DNA from: Garcia nutans
Lineage: Eukaryota; Streptophyta; Magnoliopsida; Malpighiales; Euphorbiaceae
Direction of reading: 5' to 3'
Length of the DNA stretch: 64,000 nt
Assembly: GCA_947685225.1 (NCBI GenBank)
Contig: CANTUV010000014.1
Span: 6,262,001 to 6,326,000, forward strand
The notes under the pieces are model-generated. The model saw only the letters and a list, made by a program, of their open reading frames with translations. It made no database searches and was not told the origin of the DNA. Of this stretch, positions 10,517 through 21,500 are shown piece after piece. Positions within the stretch are counted from its first letter, which is position 1; the number at the start of each line of letters is the position of its first letter. Made by a program: the position numbers and the translations under genes.

Positions 10517-11846
10517 CTAAGTCCTACGTCTCCTACGTGGGGCAGAGTCTTCGATATCTTCCTTAGTTCTGGAACTCTCTGCAACATCTATCTTCCTCTC
10601 GTTAAGAGGAACCACATCCTCTCCCTCTAACTCCTGCAACAATGCAAGCCTCCTTGGCTTTTCAATTGGCCAAATTTCGGCTATAAACCAAGTTCTATAC
10701 TCTGGAGTAGGCTGGACAAGAGAAGGCTCTGCAAAAGTCCTGATCATCTGATGGCTCCTAACCCAAGTTTGTAGAACAGCTCGAGTAACTCCGGGAGTAA
10801 TGGGGGAAGCAATGGAAAGCCCAACAGAAAGAGGAACCCTCTGATCAATTCCCATCTGTCTGAGGACGCGAGAAGCACTATACCATGTACTATGAGTGAA
10901 GCCAAGAAGGTAGACATGGTTATGCATTGCATTTGCCTCCATGAATCGAGAAATTTTATACCAAGGGATGAACCACAACAATTCTTCTGGTCCAAGCTCA
11001 AACAACCAGATAGTCCACTTAGCCATAGAAGGAAAAGAAATCTAGATTTTTCTGGTGCAGTACTGAGAAGGGTTATAAGTCAAGGCATGGGGAACGGCAA
11101 CTACTCGGAGATGGTCTCTCAGCCAAACCTGAGAAAATAGATCCTTTCTATTTACAAACAAAAAAGAGAGATGATGAAATGAGAAGAAACAAAAGGTATA
11201 ACAAAATTACCTGAAGAATGATCGGGGTAACAGTCCAATTTTCAAATTCGAGTGCAGTTCTGTCAAGACTCTGAATAGTCTCAGCCAGAATCATACCACC
11301 AATGCAGTTAAGTTCTTCCATTTGCCTAACCATGGGGCAAAGCTTCAAATCTCCAAAGCCAGAATCACGGTTGAAAAGAAACCCGGCTAACAGGCAGAAA
11401 ACAAAAGCTCGCATCCTATGTTTCAGTTGAACCTCATCCTCAAAATTAGCAGTCAGGAATTCATCAATCAAAGGAAGCAGCATCGCCTTATTCCCATCCA
11501 TAATCATAGCTTGAGCTTGAGGCCTTGTAAAGTTGAAAAGCCTCTGAAAAGACCCCACATAGCCAACTTGAACCTCATGCCTTACAAGAGGGGCATTTGG
11601 GTCATATCCAATAATTGAGCAGAATTCCTTAAAAAGAGGACACATCTCCTCCATCCGGGCACCAAATCTGAAAACGTGGGCTTGGGGATCCCAAAATCTG
11701 ATACAAGCATGCAAGAAATCCCAATCCACAGCTACACCTCTAAGGGTGGCAACAGCTTTCAGTCCATATCTTCCCATGTTGATCCTTTTAACATTATGGA
11801 GGCTCTTGGTCCAGTTATGCATCACATGGTTAAAAAGAGGGTTCAT
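10517..11846 (-). pseudogene. Antisense gene B inside the Tat element, plant-specific domain, two exons
   Basis: Exon 1 is 11846-11211, starting MNPLFNHVMHNWTKSL and ending ...TVTPIILQ at a good donor (CAG|gtaatt). Exon 2 is 11128-10517, after a ctcag acceptor, ending in an Arg-rich tail and TAG 10517-10519. The spliced frame is phase 0. Exon 2 has one in-frame TAG (11042-11044), so the full product of about 415 residues is not made from this copy. The fold resembles the helical, Trp- and Phe-rich proteins found as extra ORFs in Tat elements and annotated in plants as domains of unknown function (possibly DUF7745). I cannot confirm that assignment. No membrane segment or catalytic motif is evident. 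It runs opposite to gag-pol and lies downstream of pol. Confidence 0.65.
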
Positions 11847-11937
11847 TGTTGAGAAAAATAAAAATCATACAGTGAAAAACCTGTTTTCTGGCCCGAAAAT
11901 GCACTTCAAATTCTGTTTTTTTTCGTATACATATACT

Positions 11938-12040
11938 GCCCCGGGGCCTCCCCGGCGGTTGACCCGCTGGCCAGGCGGTCCGACCGCCGGCCGGGCGGTT
12001 GACCCCCCGGACCGGCGGCCCGACCACCGCCCGACCAGCT
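11938..12040. repeat. GC-rich quasi-palindromic block between the two antisense genes
   Basis: This block of about 100 bp is built on ggcggtccgaccgcc-like units (ggcggttgacccgctgg, aggcggtccgaccgcc, accggcggcccgacc). It is the same motif family seen in both LTRs at about 1688-1850 and 16440-16590. It lies just upstream of antisense gene B and is followed on the plus strand by an A/T run (12051-12085). Confidence 0.8.
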
Positions 12041-12363
12041 TCGATTCTCATTTTTTTATTTTATTTTATTTTTATTTTATTTTATGAAATTCTTGTGTTT
12101 TGGCCCTGTTTAGATTATTTTAGGTACTATTTTTGGGGTTATTTCAGGGATTTATTTTTAAAAATAGATTTCTAAAACAAACAAAAAACAAACATCATAC
12201 ATACACATTTGCTGTTAATACTAACAAATTAATGCAGGTTTGTACTTAAGTTCAGATAACAGGCGGAAAACATGGAAAGTACAAAGTACAGAGCAGGAAT
12301 AATTCAAATACTACAAATATAATCCAAGACAAATATGAGAATTCAGCGTCGGGCTCTCCGTCT

Positions 12364-15300
12364 TTATGGCCTGTTCTGCCTCTCATAAGCACTATCAGTC
12401 CAAGCACCCGTCAGCTCATCAGAGAAAGCAGTGATCAGTGCCGCCATGTCAGCAACTAGGCCCTCAGGTACCTGTGAAAAAGACAGAATCACAGTCAATT
12501 TCAAGAGAATTTTATGAATCCTTTTCATGGAAAGTTCTAGAGGAATATACCTGAGTGATGTGAACAAGGCTCCGATATGGTACACTCTCCACACTAATTG
12601 GTCGGGTCACCCAGCCATCAGGTGCATGATAACGAACAATATAAGGCAACCTCAGGTCGGCCAAAGCAGGGTCCAATTGACCGGTAGCCGCAAGAATGGA
12701 TGGGGGAGGCCTCAAATGTGATGAACTGCTGCTTGCTCCAGTATGTGATGGTCGAGCCCTGAAAGTGGAAGCCCCAGCCCTAGAGGAAGAAGGTCTGTCA
12801 GCTCGCCAGCTGGAAGAGGGATGGTCTCCCGGGGTGCTGGAAGTGGGAGCCGAAGAGTGGGAGGACCGATAAGGTGGTGCAGAATCGAACCGTGCCCCAA
12901 TACGTGGCATCAGTCGCTGAAGACAGTAGAAATCATAATCTTCCTCATCCGGGGCAAAGGCCGATTCGAAGGGATCACCCTCATACTGGGACGCTGTAAC
13001 AGGCAGAAGCGTCAGAGATAGCATGTCATCAGGGGGGTCCAAGGGAGCTGTACGGAAGCCGGCAATCTAGAAAGTCACTCTCTAAGCGAGATAATACCGT
13101 CGATACTCTGGATGGGGAAGTATGAATCGACGGTGAGTCAGGAACTGTGATCGCTGAAAGTTGTGATCTTGAGCAATCCACTTTGCCAGCCGGCTAGACA
13201 TCGCTGTAAATGCAACCTGTAAAAATTTATTATGTTAGTGAACTATTTTCTCTAATATAATAAATAAGGATGAGGAGAAAATATTTACCGAGTTCATGGA
13301 GCAGTTGTCAAAGAACGCTCTCAGCTCTCTGATAGGAAGCTTCCTCTTTGGTGCTTCTATCCTCTCTTTATATCACCTCCAAGCAATGGGAGAAAGAGGA
13401 TCTACAGGGGCAGGTGGCTTACGAAGAAAAGGGGCGACACCAGGAAAGTACTCGTAAGCCCAAGTCTAGAAAAAAATGAAGAAGATATCAGAGTCGGTGT
13501 CTGCAAGGTAAAGGAAATGTTCTTTACATTACCTCCTAGAAGTAGTACAGGCCACATGGAGCAATGCGGGTATAGCAGAGGTCTGACATGTCGTCATACA
13601 ATCTACATGTTAGTGTATGTGCCCTAGGCCATTTATTTGGATCTTTATGTTATACATTCATTATTAATAAATGAGGTTTTATTATCATTATTGTTTGTTT
13701 GCATGTTACACAATTTTGATATTTGTCCCTGGTTTATTATTGTTATAGAGATAAAAAAAATAATAATAATTCTTAACTAGTATGAACATTGATTTGATAA
13801 TCATTAGATGGTTATGTGTATAGTGATACAAATCAATTTCATAGATACTTGTTAGAGAACAATGTATTGGATAGACCCATCATGAGATTACTACATGGGT
13901 TAGTGTCATAAGTAAATCTCATGATAGTTATGTATTAATTCTTTGACTTGAGATTGTCATAGTTTCCAATATAAGGACTATTATATTTTGACATGATCAA
14001 ACATTATCCGTAACTGGATAGTAATAAAGGTTATGTTCATATATGATAGAAATTATGTAGAGGATAATGAACAATCAAGATAGAATTTGTCCCTCTCTTT
14101 GAGAGAGATATCTTTTGGGCCCCTCGATAAGTGAGACTGTGAAATGCATGGCCGTGCTCAAATGAATTGATAGTGTGATCAATTTCATTTGTTTTTATCA
14201 GTCTACTTGGAGATCGAGTAATCATAAGTTTGGACAATATAAGTATGACGTTGACCATGACTTATGTTCAAGCTAGATATCGTGTGACAAAGGGATTAAT
14301 GCATATACTATTATTAGGCAAATTGGACATTCCTTATATTAATTGGGTAGTTGTAACGCCTTGCTAAAGGCCAATTATGACTTGTTGATTTAATAGAGAT
14401 TAAATTGACTGCCAATTAATATGGGCCTATCGGGTCACACACAAGAATGCGTTTTGGGCTGGATATAATATTAATAATATTAATATTAGATATTAATATT
14501 TATTATTATTATTATTTTCGTTTTTATATATATATTATTAGATAATATATTCAGAATCCTAATTAGATTTGGATTCTGAATTTGACTTACCTTATCCAAT
14601 TATATATATTATTAGATAATGTATTCAGAATCCTAATTAGACTTGGATTCTGAATTTGACTTTCCGTATCCAATTTTGAATTGGATTCTGGAGTGATTAT
14701 ATTCACTCCAGACGTTAAGTCTTCTCAGAGGTAACAATAAAAACAAAGAGGAACGAAAAAGGTAACCTTAATACGTTTTTAGAGAAAACGTTTTTCCAGC
14801 CTTCGCCGTTGCAGAGAGCTAGCACTCCAAACGGTAGCATTCGTGTGGATACGCGATAGAGGGTGTTTCGCGATCGAGGCATCTCTTCCAAACTGTGATT
14901 TCGAATCATCAACAGGTTAGTTCTTTGAACACTTTTGTCGAATTAAACGAACAACATGGATCCTGGTGGGAAATCAGAGATCAAATAATTTTCCGCTGCG
15001 TGTTTTTGTTTGCAGTGATCTCTATATGATTTCCTAACACTACACAGCATCATGCTAGCCCAATCATATGTCTGAAGTCGTGTCAAGTCGGTTAGACTCT
15101 TCAGCACATTGAGATTCACTGCGTCCTTCCTGTTTGCTAAGAAGGAGCTAGCAAACAGGAGGATCAGGGTAAACCTGGCCACTTGATCAGCAGTAAGATC
15201 GCCTACCTCGTAGCCAGTATAGATGGCTGGCGCCTGCTCTACAAGCCACCTCCGCTGAATGCAGCGAGGCGCCTGATGTCGAGGATAGTCAACCCCGATC

Positions 15301-16017
15301 AAAGTGACCATATCGGCTGAAGAGATGTCATGCCGCCAGTCATTGTAGTACTCCACCATCTCAACGCCAAAGGGAATCCCAGAAATGACGAAAAAGTCGG
15401 TAGGCGTCATCGTCATCTCCCCCCAAGCAAAATGGAAGGTATCAGTAGTGGGCCACCATCGCTCAGCCAGCGCGCAGATCAACTCCCTGTGGATATCTCT
15501 GCCCGCATCTATAGTCCTAAAATGGTGGAGGAAAACAGGTCTGATAAGATCCCCCACCAGATGCCCAACATCAAAGATGTAAGCCGGAATAGTGCTCATG
15601 GGTCTCTCGGCGATAGATATCCTAATCGCAGTGTCCTAAAAAAAATATTTCTAATTCATTATTGTGGATAATTTGGGGCAACTTCAGAAAAATTTAAATT
15701 CTATCCCCAGCCGGGTGTGACTTGCTAGAGGGTTATTTCTTAGTTCTTTACTAGAAATAATTACTGATGGCAGAACATGGTGAAGCCTGGTACTACTCTT
15801 GATTCATTACTAGTACATGTAAAGGAATGATTCCTAAAATTTGTTTCTAAGTTCCTTACTAGAAATAAATAAATTTCTTAAGCATGCATACTAGGTGAGT
15901 AAAGAAAAATGTACTTACCTCGTAGCAGCCAGTCCGGGAGCTGTGCTTCTCCTCCTCAAGTAAAAGATTGCAGGGAGGGAGTGAGATTTCGAAATCTTCA
16001 AAGCCAGTGAAATCCAT
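12364..16017 (-). pseudogene. Antisense gene A inside the Tat element, plant mobile domain (PMD) protein
   Basis: There are five exons with clean splice sites: 16017-15919 (ATG, MDFTGFEDFEISL..., donor GAG|gtaagt); 15635-13533, interrupted by the solo LTR 13608-15039; 13465-13289; 13216-12551; and 12471-12364, ending TAA. Exon 2 has the plant mobile domain signature (ELICALAERWWPTTDTFHF, then WGEMTMTPTDFFVISGIPFG). This fold is found in MAIL1/MAIN-type host proteins and in transposon-borne copies. The C-terminal part is Ser/Pro/Arg-rich low complexity. In-frame stops lie at 13536-13538, 13373-13375, 13082-13084 and 13067-13069, plus the solo LTR, so this copy is dead. A TATA box (16093-16100) lies about 75 bp upstream of the ATG. 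It is transcribed against gag-pol. Its role is unknown; interference with host silencing is only a hypothesis. Confidence 0.75.
13608..15039. mobile_element. Nested solo LTR, 1432 bp
   Basis: It starts TGTTAGTG, ends CCTAACA (inverted 6-bp termini TGTTAG and CTAACA), and is flanked by the exact duplication ctaca (13603-13607 and 15040-15044). No PBS, polypurine tract, coding frame or second LTR is visible, so it is a solo LTR left by recombination. It contains a near-duplicate stretch (ttagataatatattcagaatcc near 14538 and again near 14611, differing slightly). Removing it restores the reading frame of antisense gene A exon 2 across the junction, which proves the order of insertion. Confidence 0.9.
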
Positions 16018-16092
16018 CGTTGAAAGAAAGTTTGAAGGAAAGGAAAGAAGAAGAAAGAATGAAAGCAAATGAAAATGGAATGAAAATGAGCC

Positions 16093-16100
16093 TATTTATA
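16093..16100 (-). promoter_or_regulatory. TATA box of antisense gene A
   Basis: On the minus strand this reads TATAAATAGG, about 75 bp before the ATG at 16017 and about 105 bp inside the 3' LTR boundary. It would start an antisense transcript near 16065. Supported by motif and spacing only. Confidence 0.55.
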
Positions 16101-16187
16101 AGGAAAATGTGAAAATGCGGGTCTTTTGCACCTCGCTCAAAATCCTCGTTTCTAACGACCGCTGAGCTCCATAAATCATTTTTATGG

Positions 16188-16205
16188 ACCCCAGTGGGGG
16201 GCAAT
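16188..16205 (+). other. Polypurine tract of the Tat element
   Basis: The sequence ccagtggggggcaat directly precedes the 3' LTR start TGTGAATACT at 16206. Its position and G-run fit the primer for plus-strand cDNA synthesis. Confidence 0.8.
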
Positions 16206-17482
16206 TGTGAATACTCAAATTTTGAGGCTCGGAAAGCCGATTTTCTCAGACTGCAAAAGACCAAGCCAGACCGGACGATCACGACAAAGTTCACCGAAAG
16301 TATGTCTTCATGGTACTTGAAATGTCCGGAGCGACGCAAGGATCACGGATATGGTCCCGGAATAATTTTTGGAGGTCCGTAGCTCCTGGAAAGTCAGTTT
16401 GAACGAAAAACGTGCGAATTTTCGTGCCTTTTTGGGGCTGAACCGTCGGAACCGGCGGTTCGACCGCCAACTGCGCGGTCCGATCGCCACTGTTACCATT
16501 TTCCCGATTTTTTGGCTGACAACGCCGGTCCGACCGCTGACCACGGCGGTCCAATCGCCGGACCAGCGGTCCGACCGCCGTCCAGTCCGAATTTTGTCTA
16601 TAAAAGGCTGCTGAATTTTCAGAAAAAGGGTTCGGCTTTTGGTTCGGTTTTTCATTGGGCTTCGGGTGGACGAATTCTCTGTTTTCCATACACTTAAGGA
16701 CTTCTTTTAGGACTTTTCTTTGCATAAATCTAACCCCGTGCTGCAGGAATCAAGAATCACAATCCAAGGTCTAAGAAAACAAGATCTGGAACTTCGAAGT
16801 GGGAGAATCCTAAACAAGGTAGTATTCTAATTTATCATTTGTCAATCCAAGCATGTCCTAAACATTGCACCTTCTTCTCAATTTCTTTCCGGTCAAAGAC
16901 CTAATCCTTTTAGGTCTAAGGCCTAATTTAACTAATCAATCAACCTTTTGGCATTAAGCCATGAATCAATTGATCTTTTTGGCACGGAGCCTAAATTGCA
17001 CTCTTTTGGTACGAAGTACCCAAATTCCATCAAAATTAGCACTAAGTGTTTAAAATCTCACAATTTTGGCAAAAAGCCCGACAATGCATGAAGCATACAC
17101 ACACACATGCATAAATGCATAATTGCCTTTAAATAGGCTTTTCCGAACTACATGAGCTTTGGTCTCTCATAAAAATGAGAGTATGTAGGCATGTTTGGGA
17201 TTCACCCCAAATAGCAAGTCCACAATTTACCAACAATCTGCAGGTCTTCTTTTCTTCATCCCTTTTGGGTTCGTTTCTTTTGGCAAATTGATCAAATACA
17301 TGACATAGTCCCCGAATCCTCCTTGGGTTCGTAGATTAGTAACTTTTACATTGGATGTATTATTGGAGTCAAATAAGAGTTTTCTTAGTTTTTCCCTTTG
17401 AACAGAAAAAACTGAGTGGCGACTCCTAACAACAAGTGAACGTTCATCCGAATCCTTTTCGGGTTGAAAACCGAGGTTCACA
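16206..17482 (+). repeat. 3' LTR of the Tat element
   Basis: It is 1277 bp and matches 1451-2744. The last 884 bp align without gaps and with about 21 differences. The GC-rich block (16440-16590) is shorter than in the 5' LTR. It ends TTCACA and is followed by the target duplication cttag at 17483-17487. Confidence 0.93.
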
Positions 17483-17487
17483 CTTAG

Positions 17488-18558
17488 CATTCATAATAAA
17501 TTAATTTTAAATTAAATAATTTATTTATAATAATAATTAATATATATTTTAAAAATTTTAAAAATTAAATAATAAAATATATAATCTTTGACATTTCTCA
17601 TATATATATATATAAGTTAAGAAAAATAAAAGTATTATATAATGCCACAAAATACATATATACATTATATAAAAAATAGTATTTATTGCATTTAGTTAAA
17701 TAACTTATCAATATATGAATATAAAAGATTATGTATTTAATAAATTATTAATACTTTTTAACTTAAATTATTAATTTATGTATTTATTAGATTATGAATA
17801 TAAATTTAATAACTGAAAATATTAATATATAAATATTAAAGTTTATATATTTAATAAATAATTTAACTGAAACTATTAATATATATATATAATTATATAT
17901 TTGATAAATTATTAATATATTATAATAAAATATTTTACATATAAAAAATTTGTTAAAAAATTGTTGACCAAAATTTAAAAATAAATAAAAAGTAAATTAT
18001 CACGTAATGTTTATATACAATACAAAAATATCATGTGATATAATTATTTATCTCTTTATATATTATTTGTGTCACATAATTTATTATATGAAACTATTAT
18101 TATATAAAGATAAAAAGTTAAATCATATTTCAATGTCATTTACTATAACTATAATAATGATTGTTAATTCTATTAAATCTAAAATTTATTGATTAAAACT
18201 ATTAACTCATTTATGCATGACATTTTCCTCTTACCATCATGATCCCTTATTCAATATTTGATTTTGCACTATAGATCCATATGAATGCTTATGGCTAAGA
18301 AGTTGTGTGTGTACTGGATTGCATGTGATCTTCGCCTGGAGAAAGGAGTAGAAAATGGCATTGACCATTGTAGCACTAGTCATCTCTTTGTTTACTGTTG
18401 AATTTAATAGGATGTGGGCAACAATGTGTTAATATGATCTCTATTCATGTTAACCATATGGAAACATAATATTCCTTGATGTATATGAGAGATAACAATT
18501 TTACTTTTCTGCTTGTAAGTTTTATATTTTTTTAAATAATTTAATTTTCTTTCTTCAG
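17488..18558. other. AT-rich DNA between the Tat element and the PheRS exons
   Basis: The first 150 bp continue the AT-rich array. From about 18240 the composition becomes intron-like and ends in a polypyrimidine stretch and acceptor (ctttcttcag at 18558). No coding exon for the missing N-terminal part of the synthetase was recognised here. Confidence 0.5.
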
Positions 18559-21500
18559 AACTGTTTTATCTCTGCCCCCAATCATTAATGGTGCACAATC
18601 AGCTATTATTTTGAAGACAAAGAATGTTTTCATTGAATGTACAGCCACGGATCTGACAAAGGCTAAGATTGTTTTGAACACAATGGTAAAGATTCTAGGA
18701 GTTATGGTTGCTTTTACTCGTTTGTTTTTAGCTCAAATCTGAGTCATTGTTTTTTTTTTTTTTTATGGTCTTGATTTCTTAGGTAACGACTTTTTCAGCA
18801 TATTGTAAAAGAAAATTTGGGGTGGAACCGGTTGAAGTGATATATTTTGATGGCAAGTCATATGTCTATCCTGACTTATCTATCTACAATTTGGAAGTTC
18901 CACTACCATACATTACTGGCTCAATTGGAGTCTCTTTGAAGACAGAAGAGGTATTGAAATTCCCTCATTTTTGCACTTCTTATTATTACTTTAGTCATCG
19001 CTTCAGCTAATGCGTGTGCCATCAAATCTGCCATGTCAGAGGAGCATTGCCATTTATTATACTATCTGGAAAGATACTGATTATGCTTCTGGTTATAGCT
19101 GGGGCTTAAATATTTTACAAAGCAATGATGGGGTTAAGCTTGCTCTATTTCTTCAGCAAGGGTCCTCTAGATTATTCAGTGTACTTTAAAAAAAATTTGC
19201 GATTGCATGTTTCACAAAGGATGCTTCTGGTTTTAATTTCCTTGCATGTTTCATTTGGTATAAACTATGAAGGAACCAGTGGAGAATATTCCACATGATT
19301 TGTGTTACTGTGTGTTTTTGCACATGATTTTCATTAAAAGAAGCGTATATTCTCCTTTCATTTTATGTTCTTTTACAAGTTATTTTATGTTTATTATGAC
19401 ATTTAATGCTTGACATTTTCCTTTTTCTGTTCCTCGTACAAAATTTAGATGGCCATTGTGATTATGATTTGCTTGTCCTGTCTTTACACTGCAGGTCACC
19501 AGTCTATTGAACAGGATGCAATTGAATGCCAAAAAGCCTTCATTAGGCACTGATAAATGCAATATCAATGTTTCTGTACCTCCAACCAGAAGTGATGTTC
19601 TTCATCCATGTGATGTTATGGAGGTAGTAATGGTTGTAATGATTTATCATCTTTAGCAACAAATCCTATTGGGGATATTTCATGATACTCATAAATTATA
19701 TTTTCTAGGATGTTGCAATTGCTTATGGATATAATAATATTCCAAAGAGAGGGCTACCATCATTGAAGCCACTAGCCCTGAATCAGCTTGAGGATATTAT
19801 CAGAGTGGAGATACTGGAAGAAAATTTCTATATCTCCCTCTGTCCATCCCTTCGTCACCATTCTCTCTCTACAGACACTCTCTGCTGCTTTAATTACTGG
19901 CAGGAGGTGCCTTTCTTTTGGTTGATTTTCGAGGGTGTTCTCCTTTATTTGCTATTATCATCATTATTTTTTCATGTATGCTTTATTAGGTTGCAATGAA
20001 TGGATTTACAGAGGTTTTGACATGGATATTTTGCTCTTATCGTGAGAATTTTTCCATGCTAAATCGGAAAGATGATGGATCGACTGCTGTGATTGTTAGA
20101 AACCCTCGGTCCTCTGATTTTGAGGTTTGTATGCACCTTTTTTTTTTGTTAGGGATTTTCTTTTGGGTGGATAAGCAAAATATTGTGTTTATGGAGATTT
20201 TGAGGATAACAAGAGATACTTTATCGGGGCATTCTTTTTGTTCTGTTTTTCTGTGGCAATAGTTTTGATTGAATCAAAACTCAAATTGTTGTGGAAGTAT
20301 TGTATTGGCACTGTTGTTTAAAATAAACATGCTCTGCATAATTAGACCATGTCTCTCCTGAACTTGTTGTTGAGTATGATTAACTTCTTCTGAAAATATT
20401 CCTTTTCAACTCACCTTGATGAGCTTGTTAGTTGAGTATGTTTCTCTTGAACTTGTTAGTTGATATAATTAATGTTATCTGAAAATATTCTTTTCGATTT
20501 GCATTTGTTATCTGAAGTCTTGTTTGATTTTTTTTTTACTCATTTACCCTTCAAAAACAATTTAATATGAAGAAATCAGATATTGCTATTACTATATAAT
20601 TAAACAATCTTTTCATCCTCTACGATTATTTCTGAAAATATACACATATGTTAATGATACAGACCTAATTTTTATGACTTTTTCAAAAGTTCACTTTTCT
20701 TCTTTACATAGGTTGTCCGAAGCAGCCTCATACCTGGTGCTTTGAAAATAGTTGGACATAATAAAGATCATCCAAAACCAATAAAGGTGATCGTTTTTTT
20801 TTTTCCTCTGATATACTTTGTTTCTTCACAGAATTGTATACACCATTAACATTGCAAACTTAAGGCAAATATAGTTGTTAGTGCGAGGCCATGCATAACA
20901 TTGAAGAAGTACAAGAATATTCATCATAGTCTGGGCTCTATTGTAATAATTAGAGCCACCTACTAATGTAGGAGGAGGATGCTTGCTCTTCACAACATAA
21001 CTGCTTTCCTGCTGGAAATTTTTTTTGTGAGTCCGAGGTTGATTGATTAATTTGGCAAGACTACAGACATCTGTAGCTTTTATATGTGTGCATGCACATA
21101 TATGCACACATGGAACCATTATTTCACATAACCTCAATATTATAACATTATAGTGTACTAAGTTCCTGCTCTCTGTTTGCTAATATGTGATGATGTATAT
21201 AGTTGACAGTACATTTGAATTTTGCCCTAGATTTTTGAAGTGGGTGATATAGTACAGCTGGATGAGAGAAAAGATTTTGGTGCAGCAAATCGTCGCCTAC
21301 TTGCAGCTCTATATTGTGGTACTAACTCAGGATTTGAGGTATACGTTTCTTCCTTGGAAGGATTTTTTTGTCATTTTCTTCAGATCACTGGGAATGTTAA
21401 TGAGTTTATTATGGTTATGTAATTGTAAGGTAATGTATCGATTTGTTTCTTAATTCTGGCAGATATTGCTAATTAATTCTCTTATTTGAGGGCACATTGA

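Larger units (their letters stand above)
1451..17482 (+). mobile_element. Ty3/gypsy LTR retrotransposon, Tat type, nonautonomous, with antisense genes
   Basis: The element begins TGTGAATACT and ends GGTTCACA, flanked by the 5-bp duplication cttag (1446-1450 and 17483-17487). In order it has: 5' LTR, tRNA-Arg-type PBS, leader, gag, protease, RT, RNase H, a second archaeal-type RNase H, integrase, a 3' minisatellite zone, two antisense spliced genes, polypurine tract and 3' LTR. The gag-pro-RT-RH-aRH-INT order with a duplicated RNase H is the hallmark of the Tat lineage (Ogre, Grande, Retand relatives). Total length is 16,032 bp, or about 14.6 kb without the nested solo LTR. Every coding module carries stops or frameshifts, so this copy cannot encode its own proteins. 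In the colinear stretch 1861-2744 against 16599-17482 I count 21 substitutions in 884 bp (19 transitions), an insertion of moderate age. Confidence 0.95.

Noticed and set aside
12512..13042. Treating the Ser/Pro-rich minus-strand frame as a separate gene
   Set aside because: It is the fourth exon of antisense gene A; its ends are splice sites and the frame is open upstream of its first ATG.
20826..21137. 103-codon minus-strand frame in a PheRS intron
   Set aside because: No recognisable domain, and it lies in AT-rich intron sequence.
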